A stretch of DNA of 37,968 bases, from positions 1-37,968 of the IMG/VR virus record IMGVR_UViG_3300045006_000162; one strand, 5' to 3'. Below are positions 1 to 8,345 of this stretch, piece after piece (within the stretch, counting starts at the first letter, position 1; the number at the start of each line of letters is the position of its first letter). The notes below the pieces were generated by a model. That model saw nothing but the letters and a program-made list of their open reading frames with translations. It did no database searches and was not told the DNA's origin. The translations under genes and the position numbers were made by a program. Source of the stretch: a virus.

Positions 1-1829
1 ATTATAAATTTGGCGTTGTATCATCTGATACTACTTCCACAAATAGAGAAGATGACATTAAAGGATTTGATAGAGCTTACGACAATTCTGATCCAACATT
101 TTCTGAAGTGGATGGTAATAGATCTACTATATTAAATGATTGGCATTTGTACGATCCTGCTGTTTTTAATAGTGAATGGAATTTGGGATTTGGTCAAAGC
201 GGTCCGGAGGTTCAAGCTTTAAAAACTAGTTTCATGAATGAAATGGCTTTATATGGATTTTTATTCAATCTTCCAGAATTCATATTAACAAGATTTTTCG
301 GTGGAATGCACGGATTGAATCCATTAATTCCTATTTATATTAATAACATTCCAGATAATATTCCTCCTATGGAAAATATAGTTGTTTATGAAAACGTTGC
401 TATATCTGGTTCAACTCACGGTACTCCAGATGGAGCCAGGATTGATCAAAGCTTACCTCTTGATGCTTTTTTACCATTTTCTTTAAAACCGCCACATCAT
501 TTAGATGAACACATAGAAACAGATTTCAAACCAAAACAGTATCTCGACGGACAAGTTATACCATTCGAATTGAAACCAAAACAACCACTTGAAGGATATA
601 TACCATTTGCTTTAAGACCTCCGCAAAAGTTATCAGGTAAACTTGAGTTTGTAATTAAACCAAAACAGCCTTTAGATGCTAGAATAGATACAACTCCGCG
701 ACCATATGAGCCGGTGCTTGGAGTTATTGACACATCTTTTCATCCAAAAGATAAATTAAATATTATACTAGATATGACGCCACGAGAGCGCACAATTCAA
801 TTAAATCGTTTATATGAAAATACGTATGAACAAAGAGAAATTGATTTGGGATTATTATATACTGCTGTAACTAAAGAACATTTGTTGCCTATGTTATATT
901 TATATTCAGAATTTAATAAATTCAATAATTTATTAAATTATAAAGTTTATAACAACGCTGTTACAGAATTAAAACCATTGGACGCTAGAATCGATCAAAC
1001 AAAAAGATTATTAAATCCAATGGAAATAATATTTAAATATGATAATAATATAGATATGGAGAAAACTATAGATAATCTACTAGCATATAATAACAATGTT
1101 ACAAAATTACATAACATAGACGTTATAGAATTGTATGGAAAACCATTGCCTAGACCATCTTTTGCTATATCTAGAGTATATACAAATAATGAATTTGAAA
1201 GAGAAAGAGCTCAAATTAAGCCTTTATATAACCAATATATACAAATGCAGGAGAAAAAATTATTAGAAATAGATCTTGGAAGTGTTGATACAAGCATAGA
1301 ATACAGAATGAATCCAAAAATGGGTTCTGTATATACAGTAACAGATATAGAAAAGAAATTATTGGAGCCTATTAAGTTATATCAACCACCAAAAAAATCT
1401 CTGATAGAATTTGATCTTGGTGAACTTTATGAAAAATTCAAATATAGAGGCAATATTTTTATTCCAAAATTGAAACCGATGATTGAAGAAGAGAGAGAAA
1501 GAAAGAATGTTCTTGAATATGACGATAGATTGGAAATACAACCATTTAAGAGAAATAAAAATATACTAAATCCTAATGAGGAAGAAAGAAAGAGAGAAGC
1601 CGCAAAAGATTTGGAGGAAAGAAAAAAGAAAGACGAAGAATATAGAGATCTTCACGGTGATAAAATTAATCAAAAAATTCCAATAGAAGAATTGTTTGAA
1701 AGAGAAACTATTGTGACAGATGATGATAAAGAAAGAGAAAGAAGATTCTTGGAAGGTCAAAAATTAGAAACTCGTGAAGATCAAAGTTTAAGAGAAAAGA
1801 AGAGATTAGATCATGAAAGACTTAGATAA
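1..1829 (+). CDS. Baseplate/tail-associated structural protein, 5' end outside the window
   Basis: The reading frame is open from base 3 to the stop at 1827-1829. A GTG at 108 is a possible but unsupported start, so the gene most likely begins upstream and at least 608 residues are visible. The middle part (about bases 430-720) carries imperfect repeats of roughly 16-20 residues built around K-P-K-Q-P-L-(D/E) or L-K-P. A related L-D-A-R-I-D element recurs near 970. The last 120 residues are very rich in Glu, Arg and Lys and probably form a charged helix or coiled coil. The stop overlaps the start of the baseplate hub gene by 17 bases, which suggests translational coupling and a tail or baseplate role. 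I recognise no family. The function is inferred only from its neighbour. Confidence 0.75.
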   Translation, partial: YKFGVVSSDTTSTNREDDIKGFDRAYDNSDPTFSEVDGNRSTILNDWHLYDPAVFNSEWNLGFGQSGPEVQALKTSFMNEMALYGFLFNLPEFILTRFFGGMHGLNPLIPIYINNIPDNIPPMENIVVYENVAISGSTHGTPDGARIDQSLPLDAFLPFSLKPPHHLDEHIETDFKPKQYLDGQVIPFELKPKQPLEGYIPFALRPPQKLSGKLEFVIKPKQPLDARIDTTPRPYEPVLGVIDTSFHPKDKLNIILDMTPRERTIQLNRLYENTYEQREIDLGLLYTAVTKEHLLPMLYLYSEFNKFNNLLNYKVYNNAVTELKPLDARIDQTKRLLNPMEIIFKYDNNIDMEKTIDNLLAYNNNVTKLHNIDVIELYGKPLPRPSFAISRVYTNNEFERERAQIKPLYNQYIQMQEKKLLEIDLGSVDTSIEYRMNPKMGSVYTVTDIEKKLLEPIKLYQPPKKSLIEFDLGELYEKFKYRGNIFIPKLKPMIEEERERKNVLEYDDRLEIQPFKRNKNILNPNEEERKREAAKDLEERKKKDEEYRDLHGDKINQKIPIEELFERETIVTDDDKERERRFLEGQKLETREDQSLREKKRLDHERLR

Positions 1830-3600
1830 GCTATGGTTTGGTTTAGTTGAAGATAATAAAGATCCAGATAGATTGGGAAGAGTGAAAGTAAGAGTACAAA
1901 GTGTATTTGATGATATACCACTCGAAGATATTCCATGGGCCAGCCCAATAAAAACTTTGAGCGCCAGAGCATATGAAATGCCAGCGGTCGGTAAAATAGT
2001 GTCCGTTCTCTTTCCAAATGATAATCTCTATGAGCCATATTATATGTACTCTGATCATTATAATACAAATTTGGGGAAGAAATTAACAGATTTAAGTGAT
2101 GATGAATATGTTGGCTTTGTGGCGTTGGTTTTTGATCAACGCACTAAAGTGTATTCGGATGATACTGAATTAACTATGGATTATTTATATAATAAAATAA
2201 CAATAACAAATGATAATATAAATCTAGAGTTAAAAGATAATAATAGAAAATTAAATCTTGGATGTCAAACTGCTTCACAACAAGCCGTTCTTGGAAATCA
2301 TTGGTTTGATTGGTTTGATAAATTCGTAGCGTGTCTTGTTAAACCAAATTCATTAATTGGAAATTTGAATGCTCCTGTTCTTAAATCAGAATTGGAACAA
2401 TTATTGGTTGAATATCAATTAAAAAGAGAGACTTTCGTTTCTGATCATGTTTATATAGTAGATGATAATAAAGTGGATAAATTAGAAATGAAATACAATA
2501 GTCCTATAATGGATGATGGAGTTAAAATAAATAGTGATTCTGTAGCTGGAAATAATTTTGGAGACGAAAACAGTCAAAATTTATCACAAAGTATAAAGGA
2601 TCAAAAAGATAAAGAATTAGATAAACTTATGGACGCTGCACCAAGCGATCTTAAAAATCAAGAAGATGTAAAGGATCTTACAGAGGAAGAAGCTGCTAGC
2701 GCTAAAACAGAGGACACGTCTGTTCAAAATATTTATTCAGAAGTAGTTAATAATCAAGAAAATGAAATAACAAAAGAAGAATATGACGCTAAAAGAGCTA
2801 AAGAATTGCAAACGCTCATAGTTTATGAGGATGTTGATGAGCAACAAGATGCTGATGATATAATTTATGATCTAGAAATAAGCGGACAAGTGTCAGAAGA
2901 CGTCATAACAGAATATGAAGACAGCAATGTTGTATTCCTAGCTCCCGATGATAGTCATTATGTAGATAAAACAGAGCCAAAAACTACAACTCCTACTGAG
3001 CAATTTACACCCGCTTCTACTTCCGATTGTAAAGATATTAATGTAAACAATATAACAGCTAACATGCAGTTAAGTACCAAATTTAAATTATCAGATTTGT
3101 TGGGTAATTCTAATGCTGATTCTAAAAATTTTATATTACATGGTGGATCTTCAACACAAAATGGTTTATCTAGAGATCAAATAGTTTGTAATCTTAAAAA
3201 TTTATGTGTTAATTGTCTTGATGGAATTAAAACAAAATATCCAGGAATGTATATTTCAAGCTCATTTAGAACAAACGGATCATGCGCTAGATCTAGTAAT
3301 TCGTCACAACATAATATAGGACAAGCTGTTGATTTTCAAATAAAAGGGCTAAAACATAAAGATTATTACACCGTGGCTAATTATGTGAAAGATTATGTTA
3401 AAAATTATGATCAATTATTATTAGAATATAGAACAAGCGCCAATCATCCTTGGATCCACATTTCTTACACAAATGGAAAAGATAGTAATTTCAAATCAAA
3501 TAGAAAAATGAATATTACTATGTATAATGATAAATCTTATCAAAGACCTGGCAATCGTGGATTTACTAATTTAGCTAGCACTGATAATACTGTAACTTAA
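1813..3600 (+). CDS. gp5-like baseplate hub/spike protein with C-terminal M15 peptidase domain
   Basis: This 595-residue protein has three parts. Residues 1-90 look like the OB-fold of phage baseplate spike proteins (gp5/VgrG type), with W-F-G-L-V-E-D followed by D-P-x-x-x-G-R-V-K-V-R-V. A long acidic, low-complexity linker spans about 210-410. The C-terminal domain has the layout of an M15 D-Ala-D-Ala carboxypeptidase-like enzyme: S-S-F-R, then S-Q-H-N-I-G-Q-A-V-D with zinc ligands H500 and D507, then H-P-W-I-H-I-S with H549 as the third ligand. In T4 gp5 the cell-wall enzyme is a lysozyme, so here a peptidase seems to take that place and would cut peptidoglycan cross-links during tail entry. 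It overlaps the preceding structural gene. Linker length and exact domain edges are uncertain. Confidence 0.85.
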   Translation: MKDLDKLWFGLVEDNKDPDRLGRVKVRVQSVFDDIPLEDIPWASPIKTLSARAYEMPAVGKIVSVLFPNDNLYEPYYMYSDHYNTNLGKKLTDLSDDEYVGFVALVFDQRTKVYSDDTELTMDYLYNKITITNDNINLELKDNNRKLNLGCQTASQQAVLGNHWFDWFDKFVACLVKPNSLIGNLNAPVLKSELEQLLVEYQLKRETFVSDHVYIVDDNKVDKLEMKYNSPIMDDGVKINSDSVAGNNFGDENSQNLSQSIKDQKDKELDKLMDAAPSDLKNQEDVKDLTEEEAASAKTEDTSVQNIYSEVVNNQENEITKEEYDAKRAKELQTLIVYEDVDEQQDADDIIYDLEISGQVSEDVITEYEDSNVVFLAPDDSHYVDKTEPKTTTPTEQFTPASTSDCKDINVNNITANMQLSTKFKLSDLLGNSNADSKNFILHGGSSTQNGLSRDQIVCNLKNLCVNCLDGIKTKYPGMYISSSFRTNGSCARSSNSSQHNIGQAVDFQIKGLKHKDYYTVANYVKDYVKNYDQLLLEYRTSANHPWIHISYTNGKDSNFKSNRKMNITMYNDKSYQRPGNRGFTNLASTDNTVT

Positions 3601-3604
3601 AACA

Positions 3605-3940
3605 TCATTTTTTCTTCTTTTTTCTCTTTAAGACCATACACCATTTATTATCTAGTTTCGCCCAAAAATTATGACCCTGCGGACTGTTAGTCCAATTGAA
3701 AGGGTCGGATATATATTGAACCGGATTTCTTATATCAAAAGTTTCAGGATAATTCATACAAGCTGGGTCTAGTTTTTTATTTTCACAATTTTCTATATAC
3801 TCTTCCAAACAATTATTATCTATCAAAAATTTCCTAAGTTCCTGATTTGTAATAAAATCATCTGGCTCTTCTTCAACTTCCATGTCTTCATCTTCGTCAA
3901 AATATGACTCTTTTAAATATTGAGAATATTTTTTAATCAT
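3605..3940 (-). CDS. Small acidic protein with capsid-targeting-like N-terminus
   Basis: This 111-residue protein starts M-I-K-K-Y-S-Q-Y-L-K-E-S. That is a short basic/aromatic peptide ending in L-K-E, the pattern cut by the prohead protease in T4 internal proteins. A strongly acidic stretch (D/E-rich, residues 14-28) follows, and the tail ends in K-R-K-K-K-K-K. The middle part has Cys and Trp residues but no motif I know. It converges on the baseplate hub gene with only four bases between the two stops. A TTAATATATAG box lies four bases before the ATG. I infer a late-expressed, possibly head-packaged protein. Function unknown. Confidence 0.75.
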   Translation of the reverse strand: MIKKYSQYLKESYFDEDEDMEVEEEPDDFITNQELRKFLIDNNCLEEYIENCENKKLDPACMNYPETFDIRNPVQYISDPFNWTNSPQGHNFWAKLDNKWCMVLKRKKKKK

Positions 3941-3944
3941 GAAA

Positions 3945-3955
3945 CTATATATTAA
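3945..3955 (-). promoter_or_regulatory. Candidate late promoter box TTAATATATAG
   Basis: On the minus strand TTAATATATAG is followed by TTTC and then the ATG of the 111-residue gene. If the AT box occupies the -10 position as TATAAATA does in T4 late promoters, transcription would start at or next to the A of ATG. Confidence 0.5.
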
Positions 3956-4003
3956 AAACTATTTTCAAAATTTTGAATAAATATAGAAAATAATAATTAT
4001 CAA

Positions 4004-4972
4004 ATGGCTATTAAAAATCAATTGTGGTGGAGAAAATATCGTCCAAAGACTGTAAATAACATGGTCTTATTACCAAGAATAAAAAAAGTTGTTGAAAACG
4101 GTATTCAACAAGATATGATATTTTATGGACATCCTGGAACTGGAAAGTCAGCTTTAATAGAAATTCTACTTAAAGATAAAAATTACATGAAGATAAACGC
4201 TTCAATGGAAAATGGAATTGATACATTAAGAGACAAAATAACTGATTTTTGTGAATCAATGCCAAGTCCTTTTGTAAGAAGCGAAGATAAAATGAAATAT
4301 GTTTATTTAGAAGAATTTGATAGAACAACTCCAGCATTTCAAGATGGTTTTAAAGCTTTTGTAGAAAATTATGATCATAAAGTTAGATTTATTATATCTA
4401 TGAATGATATTACAAGAGTTATTCCAGCTCTTATATCAAGACTTAAGCCGCAAGTATGTTTCAATCCAGCCAATGAAGATGAGAAAGCATATTTGATGAA
4501 TGGATATTTTAAATATTTATTATCCATAGTGAAACACAATAAATTAAATATAGATGAAGATATCATAAAGAAAGTTATGGTTACTAATTTTCCAGATCTC
4601 AGAGCGTCTGTTCAAGAATTACAAACGATGAGCATAACTGGAACCGACAATGTTCAATATGTAATAAGAAACATTGAAGTTTTCAATTTCATTCTTAATG
4701 GAAAAAATGATTTTTCTGATAATTTTTATTTTGTGATGGATAATTGGGCAAATCAACCAAAAGATCTAATAGATATTTTAAGCAGACCGTTTTATAATTA
4801 TTTATTAAATAATCACGGTCAAATAATAAACGAAAAAGGATTTGAGTTATTAGAATTAACTAAAAAATATAATGCTGAATTTGAATTTACGACAGATCCG
4901 CCTTTACATGTTTTCTCACTTATTTGTGAAATGAAATCAATTTTAATTAAAAAAACTAGTTATTCCGTTTAA
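4004..4972 (+). CDS. 44: Sliding-clamp loader ATPase (T4 gp44-like)
   Basis: This 322-residue AAA+ ATPase opens and loads the DNA polymerase sliding clamp. The start W-W-R-K-Y-R-P-K-T is typical of clamp-loader large subunits. The Walker A motif is G-H-P-G-T-G-K-S (42-49), Walker B is Y-L-E-E-F-D-R (101-107), sensor 1 is I-S-M-N-D near 131-135, and the arginine-finger motif is S-R-L-K-P (145-149). Length and layout match T4 gp44 (319 residues). The partner small subunit (gp62) and the clamp (gp45) are not in the window. It stands alone on the plus strand between a convergent baseplate gene set and the minus-strand accessory run. The 3' end overlaps the end of a small reverse-strand gene. No Shine-Dalgarno sequence is seen; AATAATTATCAA precedes the ATG. 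Confidence 0.93.
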   Translation: MAIKNQLWWRKYRPKTVNNMVLLPRIKKVVENGIQQDMIFYGHPGTGKSALIEILLKDKNYMKINASMENGIDTLRDKITDFCESMPSPFVRSEDKMKYVYLEEFDRTTPAFQDGFKAFVENYDHKVRFIISMNDITRVIPALISRLKPQVCFNPANEDEKAYLMNGYFKYLLSIVKHNKLNIDEDIIKKVMVTNFPDLRASVQELQTMSITGTDNVQYVIRNIEVFNFILNGKNDFSDNFYFVMDNWANQPKDLIDILSRPFYNYLLNNHGQIINEKGFELLELTKKYNAEFEFTTDPPLHVFSLICEMKSILIKKTSYSV

Positions 4973-5062
4973 AATATAAACAAAAAGTAATATTGCTATT
5001 ATTGCAACTCCAATAATTAGGCAGTACCATAATTTTTCTTGACCAGTCGATCGATCTTTCAT
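4943..5062 (-). CDS. 39-residue single-span membrane protein
   Basis: This short gene encodes M-K-D-R-S-T-G-Q-E-K-L-W and then a hydrophobic segment of about 21 residues (C-L-I-I-G-V-A-I-I-A-I-L-L-F-V-Y-I-L), ending S-F-F-N. It is a likely one-pass membrane peptide with a cytoplasmic N-terminus. Its ATG overlaps the stop of the PspC gene in a TAATG junction, a strong sign of coupled translation. Its 3' end overlaps the 3' end of the clamp-loader gene on the other strand by 30 bases. It is the last gene of the long minus-strand run. Function unknown; a role at the membrane beside PspC is inferred from the coupling. Confidence 0.65.
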   Translation of the reverse strand: MKDRSTGQEKLWYCLIIGVAIIAILLFVYILNGITSFFN

Positions 5063-5283
5063 TACAAATAAGATTTTATTCTATCACTCGGAAGCAATAT
5101 CCATAAGAGAATATACATAGCAATACCAAAACCATAGCAAAAAATAGAGATAAACCATAAAGTTCTTACAAAATATGGACTAATTCCAAAATGATCGGAT
5201 ATAGCACCACAAACTCCACCTATAATGGTGTTATCATAAGTTCTTATTATTCTATCAGTATTTTTTACTTCTTTGGATTTCAT
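5062..5283 (-). CDS. PspC-domain membrane protein
   Basis: This 73-residue protein is almost entirely one PspC domain. After a polar N-terminus it reads G-G-V-C-G-A-I-S-D-H-F-G-I, then a double hydrophobic stretch (about 34-66) ending L-L-W-I-L-L-P. In bacteria PspC senses or answers inner-membrane stress together with PspB and PspA. A phage copy may stabilise the membrane during infection or modify the host phage-shock response. The gene begins with an ATGA overlap on the end of the GIY-YIG endonuclease gene and ends in a TAATG overlap with a 39-residue membrane protein, so the two membrane genes look like a functional pair. Family call firm, role inferred. Confidence 0.85.
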   Translation of the reverse strand: MKSKEVKNTDRIIRTYDNTIIGGVCGAISDHFGISPYFVRTLWFISIFCYGFGIAMYILLWILLPSDRIKSYL

Positions 5284-6218
5284 ATTTCTCTTTCTTTTAA
5301 AATTCTCTCTATAACTCTTCTTCCGAATTTAAAATCTCTTTGTAATTTATTAATATTTTTACATTCACGAAATTTATTTATTATTTGTTTTTTAATATTA
5401 TCATCTACTTTAATAAACATTGGATTTTTTTCTCCAATTTTCGCAGATGATAACTTTTCCTTATATTTTTTCAAGATTTTATCAGCTTTTTCTTTACCAT
5501 ATTTTTTTATCCAGTATTCGTATTGAGTTTTATTAAACATAGGATTTTTATCATTTTTTCTATCTATAGATCTATTTATTTCACAAAATTTATTGTAATA
5601 ATTTGGATCTTTATATTTAATCTTTAAGCTCTCACTTATTTTTTTATTTTTTTTATTTTTTATTTCTTTTTTATAAATTGGGTCATTTTTCATTTTAAAT
5701 TTATGATTTTTAATATCTTGTTTTTCTTTGTATATTTCATCCGCCTTTTCTTTTCCATATTTATTGATTAAATCTTCATATATCTTTTTATTAACTTTTT
5801 CTGTTCTCTTTTCAATTCTTTCTTTCATTAATTTTTTAAAAGATTCGTCTTTGTAATTATTTTTAACTTTTTCAGAAATTTTCTTTTTGATTTCAATTAA
5901 ATTTGGATGATTGCTTATCCAGTCTCCGCCCTTTCCACCGTCTGCTACATTATACCCATTTTGGTTATATTTTGATTTGAAATGATCAATATAAAATATT
6001 TCTTTATCATTCAATACAACTTCGTTTTCAATCTCTTCCACAATTTCCCAAATAAAATTATTTGAACCATATTTTCTTATAGCTTTATGAAATAAATAAT
6101 TAGAATTTTTATACAATGCTAAATATTCGTGCATATATTTTCTATTTTCTAAAGTCTTGTCAGATTTACCAATGTAAATTTTATTATTTGAAATGTTTAT
6201 AACTTTATAAATTATCAT
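5280..6218 (-). CDS. GIY-YIG homing endonuclease with NUMOD3-like repeats (Seg-like)
   Basis: This 312-residue protein begins with a GIY-YIG nuclease domain. I-I-Y-K-V-I-N, then K-I-Y-I-G-K-S, lie in the first 20 residues, followed by R-K-Y-M-H-E-Y and a conserved N-x-x-F-I-W-E-I strand with the metal-binding Glu. The rest is Lys-rich and holds NUMOD3-like DNA-binding elements: K-N-P-M-F-N-K and K-N-P-M-F-I-K, each near a Y-G-K-E-K-A-D-(E/K)-I repeat. This is the build of free-standing phage enzymes such as the T4 Seg proteins, which copy themselves into rival genomes by double-strand break repair. It sits inside the accessory run between methylglyoxal synthase and PspC but has its own promoter-like box upstream, as expected for a late intruder. 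Confidence 0.9.
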   Translation of the reverse strand: MIIYKVINISNNKIYIGKSDKTLENRKYMHEYLALYKNSNYLFHKAIRKYGSNNFIWEIVEEIENEVVLNDKEIFYIDHFKSKYNQNGYNVADGGKGGDWISNHPNLIEIKKKISEKVKNNYKDESFKKLMKERIEKRTEKVNKKIYEDLINKYGKEKADEIYKEKQDIKNHKFKMKNDPIYKKEIKNKKNKKISESLKIKYKDPNYYNKFCEINRSIDRKNDKNPMFNKTQYEYWIKKYGKEKADKILKKYKEKLSSAKIGEKNPMFIKVDDNIKKQIINKFRECKNINKLQRDFKFGRRVIERILKEREI

Positions 6219-6236
6219 ATTTATCCAATTTTTAAA

Positions 6237-6247
6237 TTATATATTAA
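6237..6247 (-). promoter_or_regulatory. Candidate promoter box TTAATATATAA
   Basis: TTAATATATAA on the minus strand lies 18 bases before the ATG of the GIY-YIG gene, in the 52-base gap after the methylglyoxal synthase stop. It matches the recurrent AT box of this window except for the last base. Confidence 0.4.
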
Positions 6248-6270
6248 AATTTAAAAATGGTTTTTTACAT

Positions 6271-6720
6271 CTACATCTTGTAGTTGAATCTATTCAAATA
6301 ATCATCATATGATTTTATAACTTGTTTATAATTATCGTTAAACAAACTTGAAGATATAATAAAATCGGCCGTTGATCTATTGCACGCTGTCGGAACATTA
6401 TACAACACACAAATTCTAAGAAGCGCCTTCACGTCAACGTCGTGACTCATTGTGGTTAGTGGATCATTGAAGAATATTACTATATCTATTTCAGATTCGG
6501 ATATTAAAGCTCCAAGTTGTTGATCTCCTCCTAACGGACCACTTTTCAACAAAGATATCTCAACATCTTCTCCTACAACTTCTTTTATTAATCTACCAGT
6601 TGTTCCTGTGCACACTAATTTATGATTTAATAAAGTGCTTTTATTAAATTCTACCCACTCTATTAAATCTTTTTTACAATTATCGTGAGCGACAAGAGCT
6701 ATATTTTTTATATTATCCAT
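6271..6720 (-). CDS. mgsA: Methylglyoxal synthase
   Basis: This 149-residue protein matches the full bacterial methylglyoxal synthase, which converts dihydroxyacetone phosphate to methylglyoxal and phosphate and bypasses lower glycolysis. Key parts are present: V-A-H-D (H12, phosphate site), T-G-T-T-G (39-43), S-G-P-L-G-G-D-Q-Q with the catalytic Asp at 66 (Asp71 in E. coli), F-F-N-D-P-L (D86) and H-D-V-D-V-K-A-L-L-R with H93 and D96 (H98 and D101 in E. coli). The end T-A-D-F-I-I-S-S is also conserved. So the enzyme looks active. Its ATG overlaps the stop of a small membrane-protein gene by 8 bases. It would be an auxiliary metabolic gene that diverts host triose phosphate or makes a toxic electrophile. 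No neighbour in the window belongs to the pathway. Confidence 0.95.
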   Translation of the reverse strand: MDNIKNIALVAHDNCKKDLIEWVEFNKSTLLNHKLVCTGTTGRLIKEVVGEDVEISLLKSGPLGGDQQLGALISESEIDIVIFFNDPLTTMSHDVDVKALLRICVLYNVPTACNRSTADFIISSSLFNDNYKQVIKSYDDYLNRFNYKM

Positions 6721-6877
6721 TTTCTTTTTCTTCCATATATTGAAGCGTTATATAATATCCCATACAAGAAAACCAACCAATTAGAAAATCAAATTTCAGA
6801 TGAGTTGAATAAGATATGATTCCTAAAATAATCATTATTATAAATGATATCAAAAAAGCGTATAAATATTTTTTCAT
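6713..6877 (-). CDS. 54-residue membrane protein with two hydrophobic segments
   Basis: The reading frame starts M-K-K-Y-L-Y-A-F-L and runs into the start of methylglyoxal synthase, overlapping by 8 bases. Two hydrophobic stretches are visible (about residues 5-22 and 29-46), separated by S-Y-S-T-H-L-K-F-D, and the tail is acidic (E-E-K-E-N-G). That fits a small hairpin inner-membrane protein. The position between a 41-residue gene and mgsA, with tight junctions on both sides, supports real translation. I recognise no family. Confidence 0.6.
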   Translation of the reverse strand: MKKYLYAFLISFIIMIILGIISYSTHLKFDFLIGWFSCMGYYITLQYMEEKENG

Positions 6878-6881
6878 AATT

Positions 6882-7007
6882 TTAATAATATATTTCTGGT
6901 ATAGGATCTTTTTCTAAAGCCTGTTTAACAATTTTACAAACAACATCACAGTTTGCATTAACAACCAAATCTTCTGGAAAAAATTCCATTTCATCGTAAT
7001 TCATCAT
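6882..7007 (-). CDS. 41-residue acidic protein, unknown
   Basis: A short frame starts with two ATG codons (7007 or 7004) and encodes M-N-Y-D-E-M-E-F-F-P-E-D-L-V-V and then N-C-D-V-V-C-K-I-V-K-Q-A-L. The second half could form an amphipathic helix. Two Cys residues are spaced C-D-V-V-C. It lies four bases upstream of the next small gene in the same direction and 72 bases downstream of the TTL-like gene. Coding is supported by tight packing and codon use, not by homology. Function unknown. Confidence 0.5.
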   Translation of the reverse strand: MMNYDEMEFFPEDLVVNANCDVVCKIVKQALEKDPIPEIYY

Positions 7008-7079
7008 TTTTTTATTTTTTACAAAGTTAATAAATTATTTTTATTCCCATCTATTTTTGATCAATCAGTTTTTTCTATA

Positions 7080-8345
7080 TCAATAAATTTTATAAAATCC
7101 GTTATTTTTTGTTTTTGTTTTTATTAAATTCAACAATTCAAATACATCTCTTTGCACTTTCAAACCGTTTCCAGACTTATAACCCACAGGATAACATTTT
7201 TCGACAAGATTTTCAGCCATATAGAAATCTTCTAAAGAAAAGATTAATTTGTCGAAAGTAGAATCTTCTTTTGGTGACATATCTGGTCCTTTGTTGCATT
7301 CCAAAAGATATGGATTTAAATCTTTATCCACTATAAAATCTGTTCCAAATATTTGAACACAAAGATTATCATCCAAGTTTCTATGCTCACCGAAATACGG
7401 TTTTACCGCATCCAAAACTAAACGCATCTTTTCATTTATTCTTTCAAATAAAATATTTGGATTTTTATATCCATTATCCAATAAATAAGTTTTCAACTGC
7501 TTCATTGTCATAGGATTATCATCATAAACTTTAAGATCCAGATTATAACTTGTTATGTTATTTTCAAAATCTAGTGTTGAATCATCATATTCTTTATTGC
7601 TGTATATACAAGTTCCATATTTATTTATGTACCCCTCGAGAACTCTATTTTTAAAAGTAAGAAGAAGATATATTCTCAGATTAAGTTTTCTTTTATTTAC
7701 TAAAAGAAGATTGCGTTTATATTCTTGAACTAATGTAAATTCATTATCTTTTGCTTTACGAATTTCTTCTATATCTCTTGTTAATTGTATTCCTTCTTTT
7801 CTTTGTTTTCTTTTTTTAAGAATATAGATTTCACCTTCTTTGTATCTTTCTTCAAATAATTTTACGTGCTCTTCATTCACTAAAACAAACGTCTCAGGCA
7901 AAAGGGTTGCGGCTTTATTTCTTCCATAAGTTTTTTCTAATATATTCCATAGCCAAGTTTTTCCAACTAAATTATCACATCCCTCAATTCCAAATATAAT
8001 TTGATGATCACTAGTTGGTTTTAGATGTTCTAATTCAATTTCAATCCTATTGTATCCACTAGGGACGTATATGTCCCAATTATCATCTTTATCCAAAATT
8101 TCATAGAATTTATATTTCTTTAAAATTCTACTAAAAACATTTCCACCTTCACAATAATATGTTTTATATTTTCTAGGATCTTCTTTTATAATATCAGAAA
8201 ATTTAGGCAAGCTCATATATTTATGATAAATATTGATTATAGCATCGGCCACCTTTTTATCTTTATCAACAAGATATCTAAATCTGTCTGTTTTGGTTCT
8301 ATAACCATCAATCAGCTTTGAAAACAATGACATTGGATCAGACAT
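7080..8345 (-). CDS. Tubulin-tyrosine-ligase-like ATP-grasp protein
   Basis: The 421-residue protein carries an ATP-grasp ligase domain of the tubulin-tyrosine ligase (TTL) type in its second half. Visible elements are Y-I-L-K-K-R-K-Q-R-K-E-G-I (174-186, nucleotide-binding Lys), L-V-Q-E-Y (205-209), K-L-N-L-R-I-Y-L-L-L (220-229), F-G-T-D-F-I-V-D (333-340) and L-L-E-C-N-K-G-P-D-M (347-356), where E349 and N351 should bind magnesium. TTL-family enzymes ligate an amino acid, often Glu, Gly or Tyr, to a protein tail. The first 110 residues match nothing I know. Its start overlaps the stop of the R2K ATP-grasp gene in a TAATG junction, so the two ligases are almost surely made together. The substrate is unknown. 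Confidence 0.82.
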   Translation of the reverse strand: MSDPMSLFSKLIDGYRTKTDRFRYLVDKDKKVADAIINIYHKYMSLPKFSDIIKEDPRKYKTYYCEGGNVFSRILKKYKFYEILDKDDNWDIYVPSGYNRIEIELEHLKPTSDHQIIFGIEGCDNLVGKTWLWNILEKTYGRNKAATLLPETFVLVNEEHVKLFEERYKEGEIYILKKRKQRKEGIQLTRDIEEIRKAKDNEFTLVQEYKRNLLLVNKRKLNLRIYLLLTFKNRVLEGYINKYGTCIYSNKEYDDSTLDFENNITSYNLDLKVYDDNPMTMKQLKTYLLDNGYKNPNILFERINEKMRLVLDAVKPYFGEHRNLDDNLCVQIFGTDFIVDKDLNPYLLECNKGPDMSPKEDSTFDKLIFSLEDFYMAENLVEKCYPVGYKSGNGLKVQRDVFELLNLIKTKTKNNGFYKIY

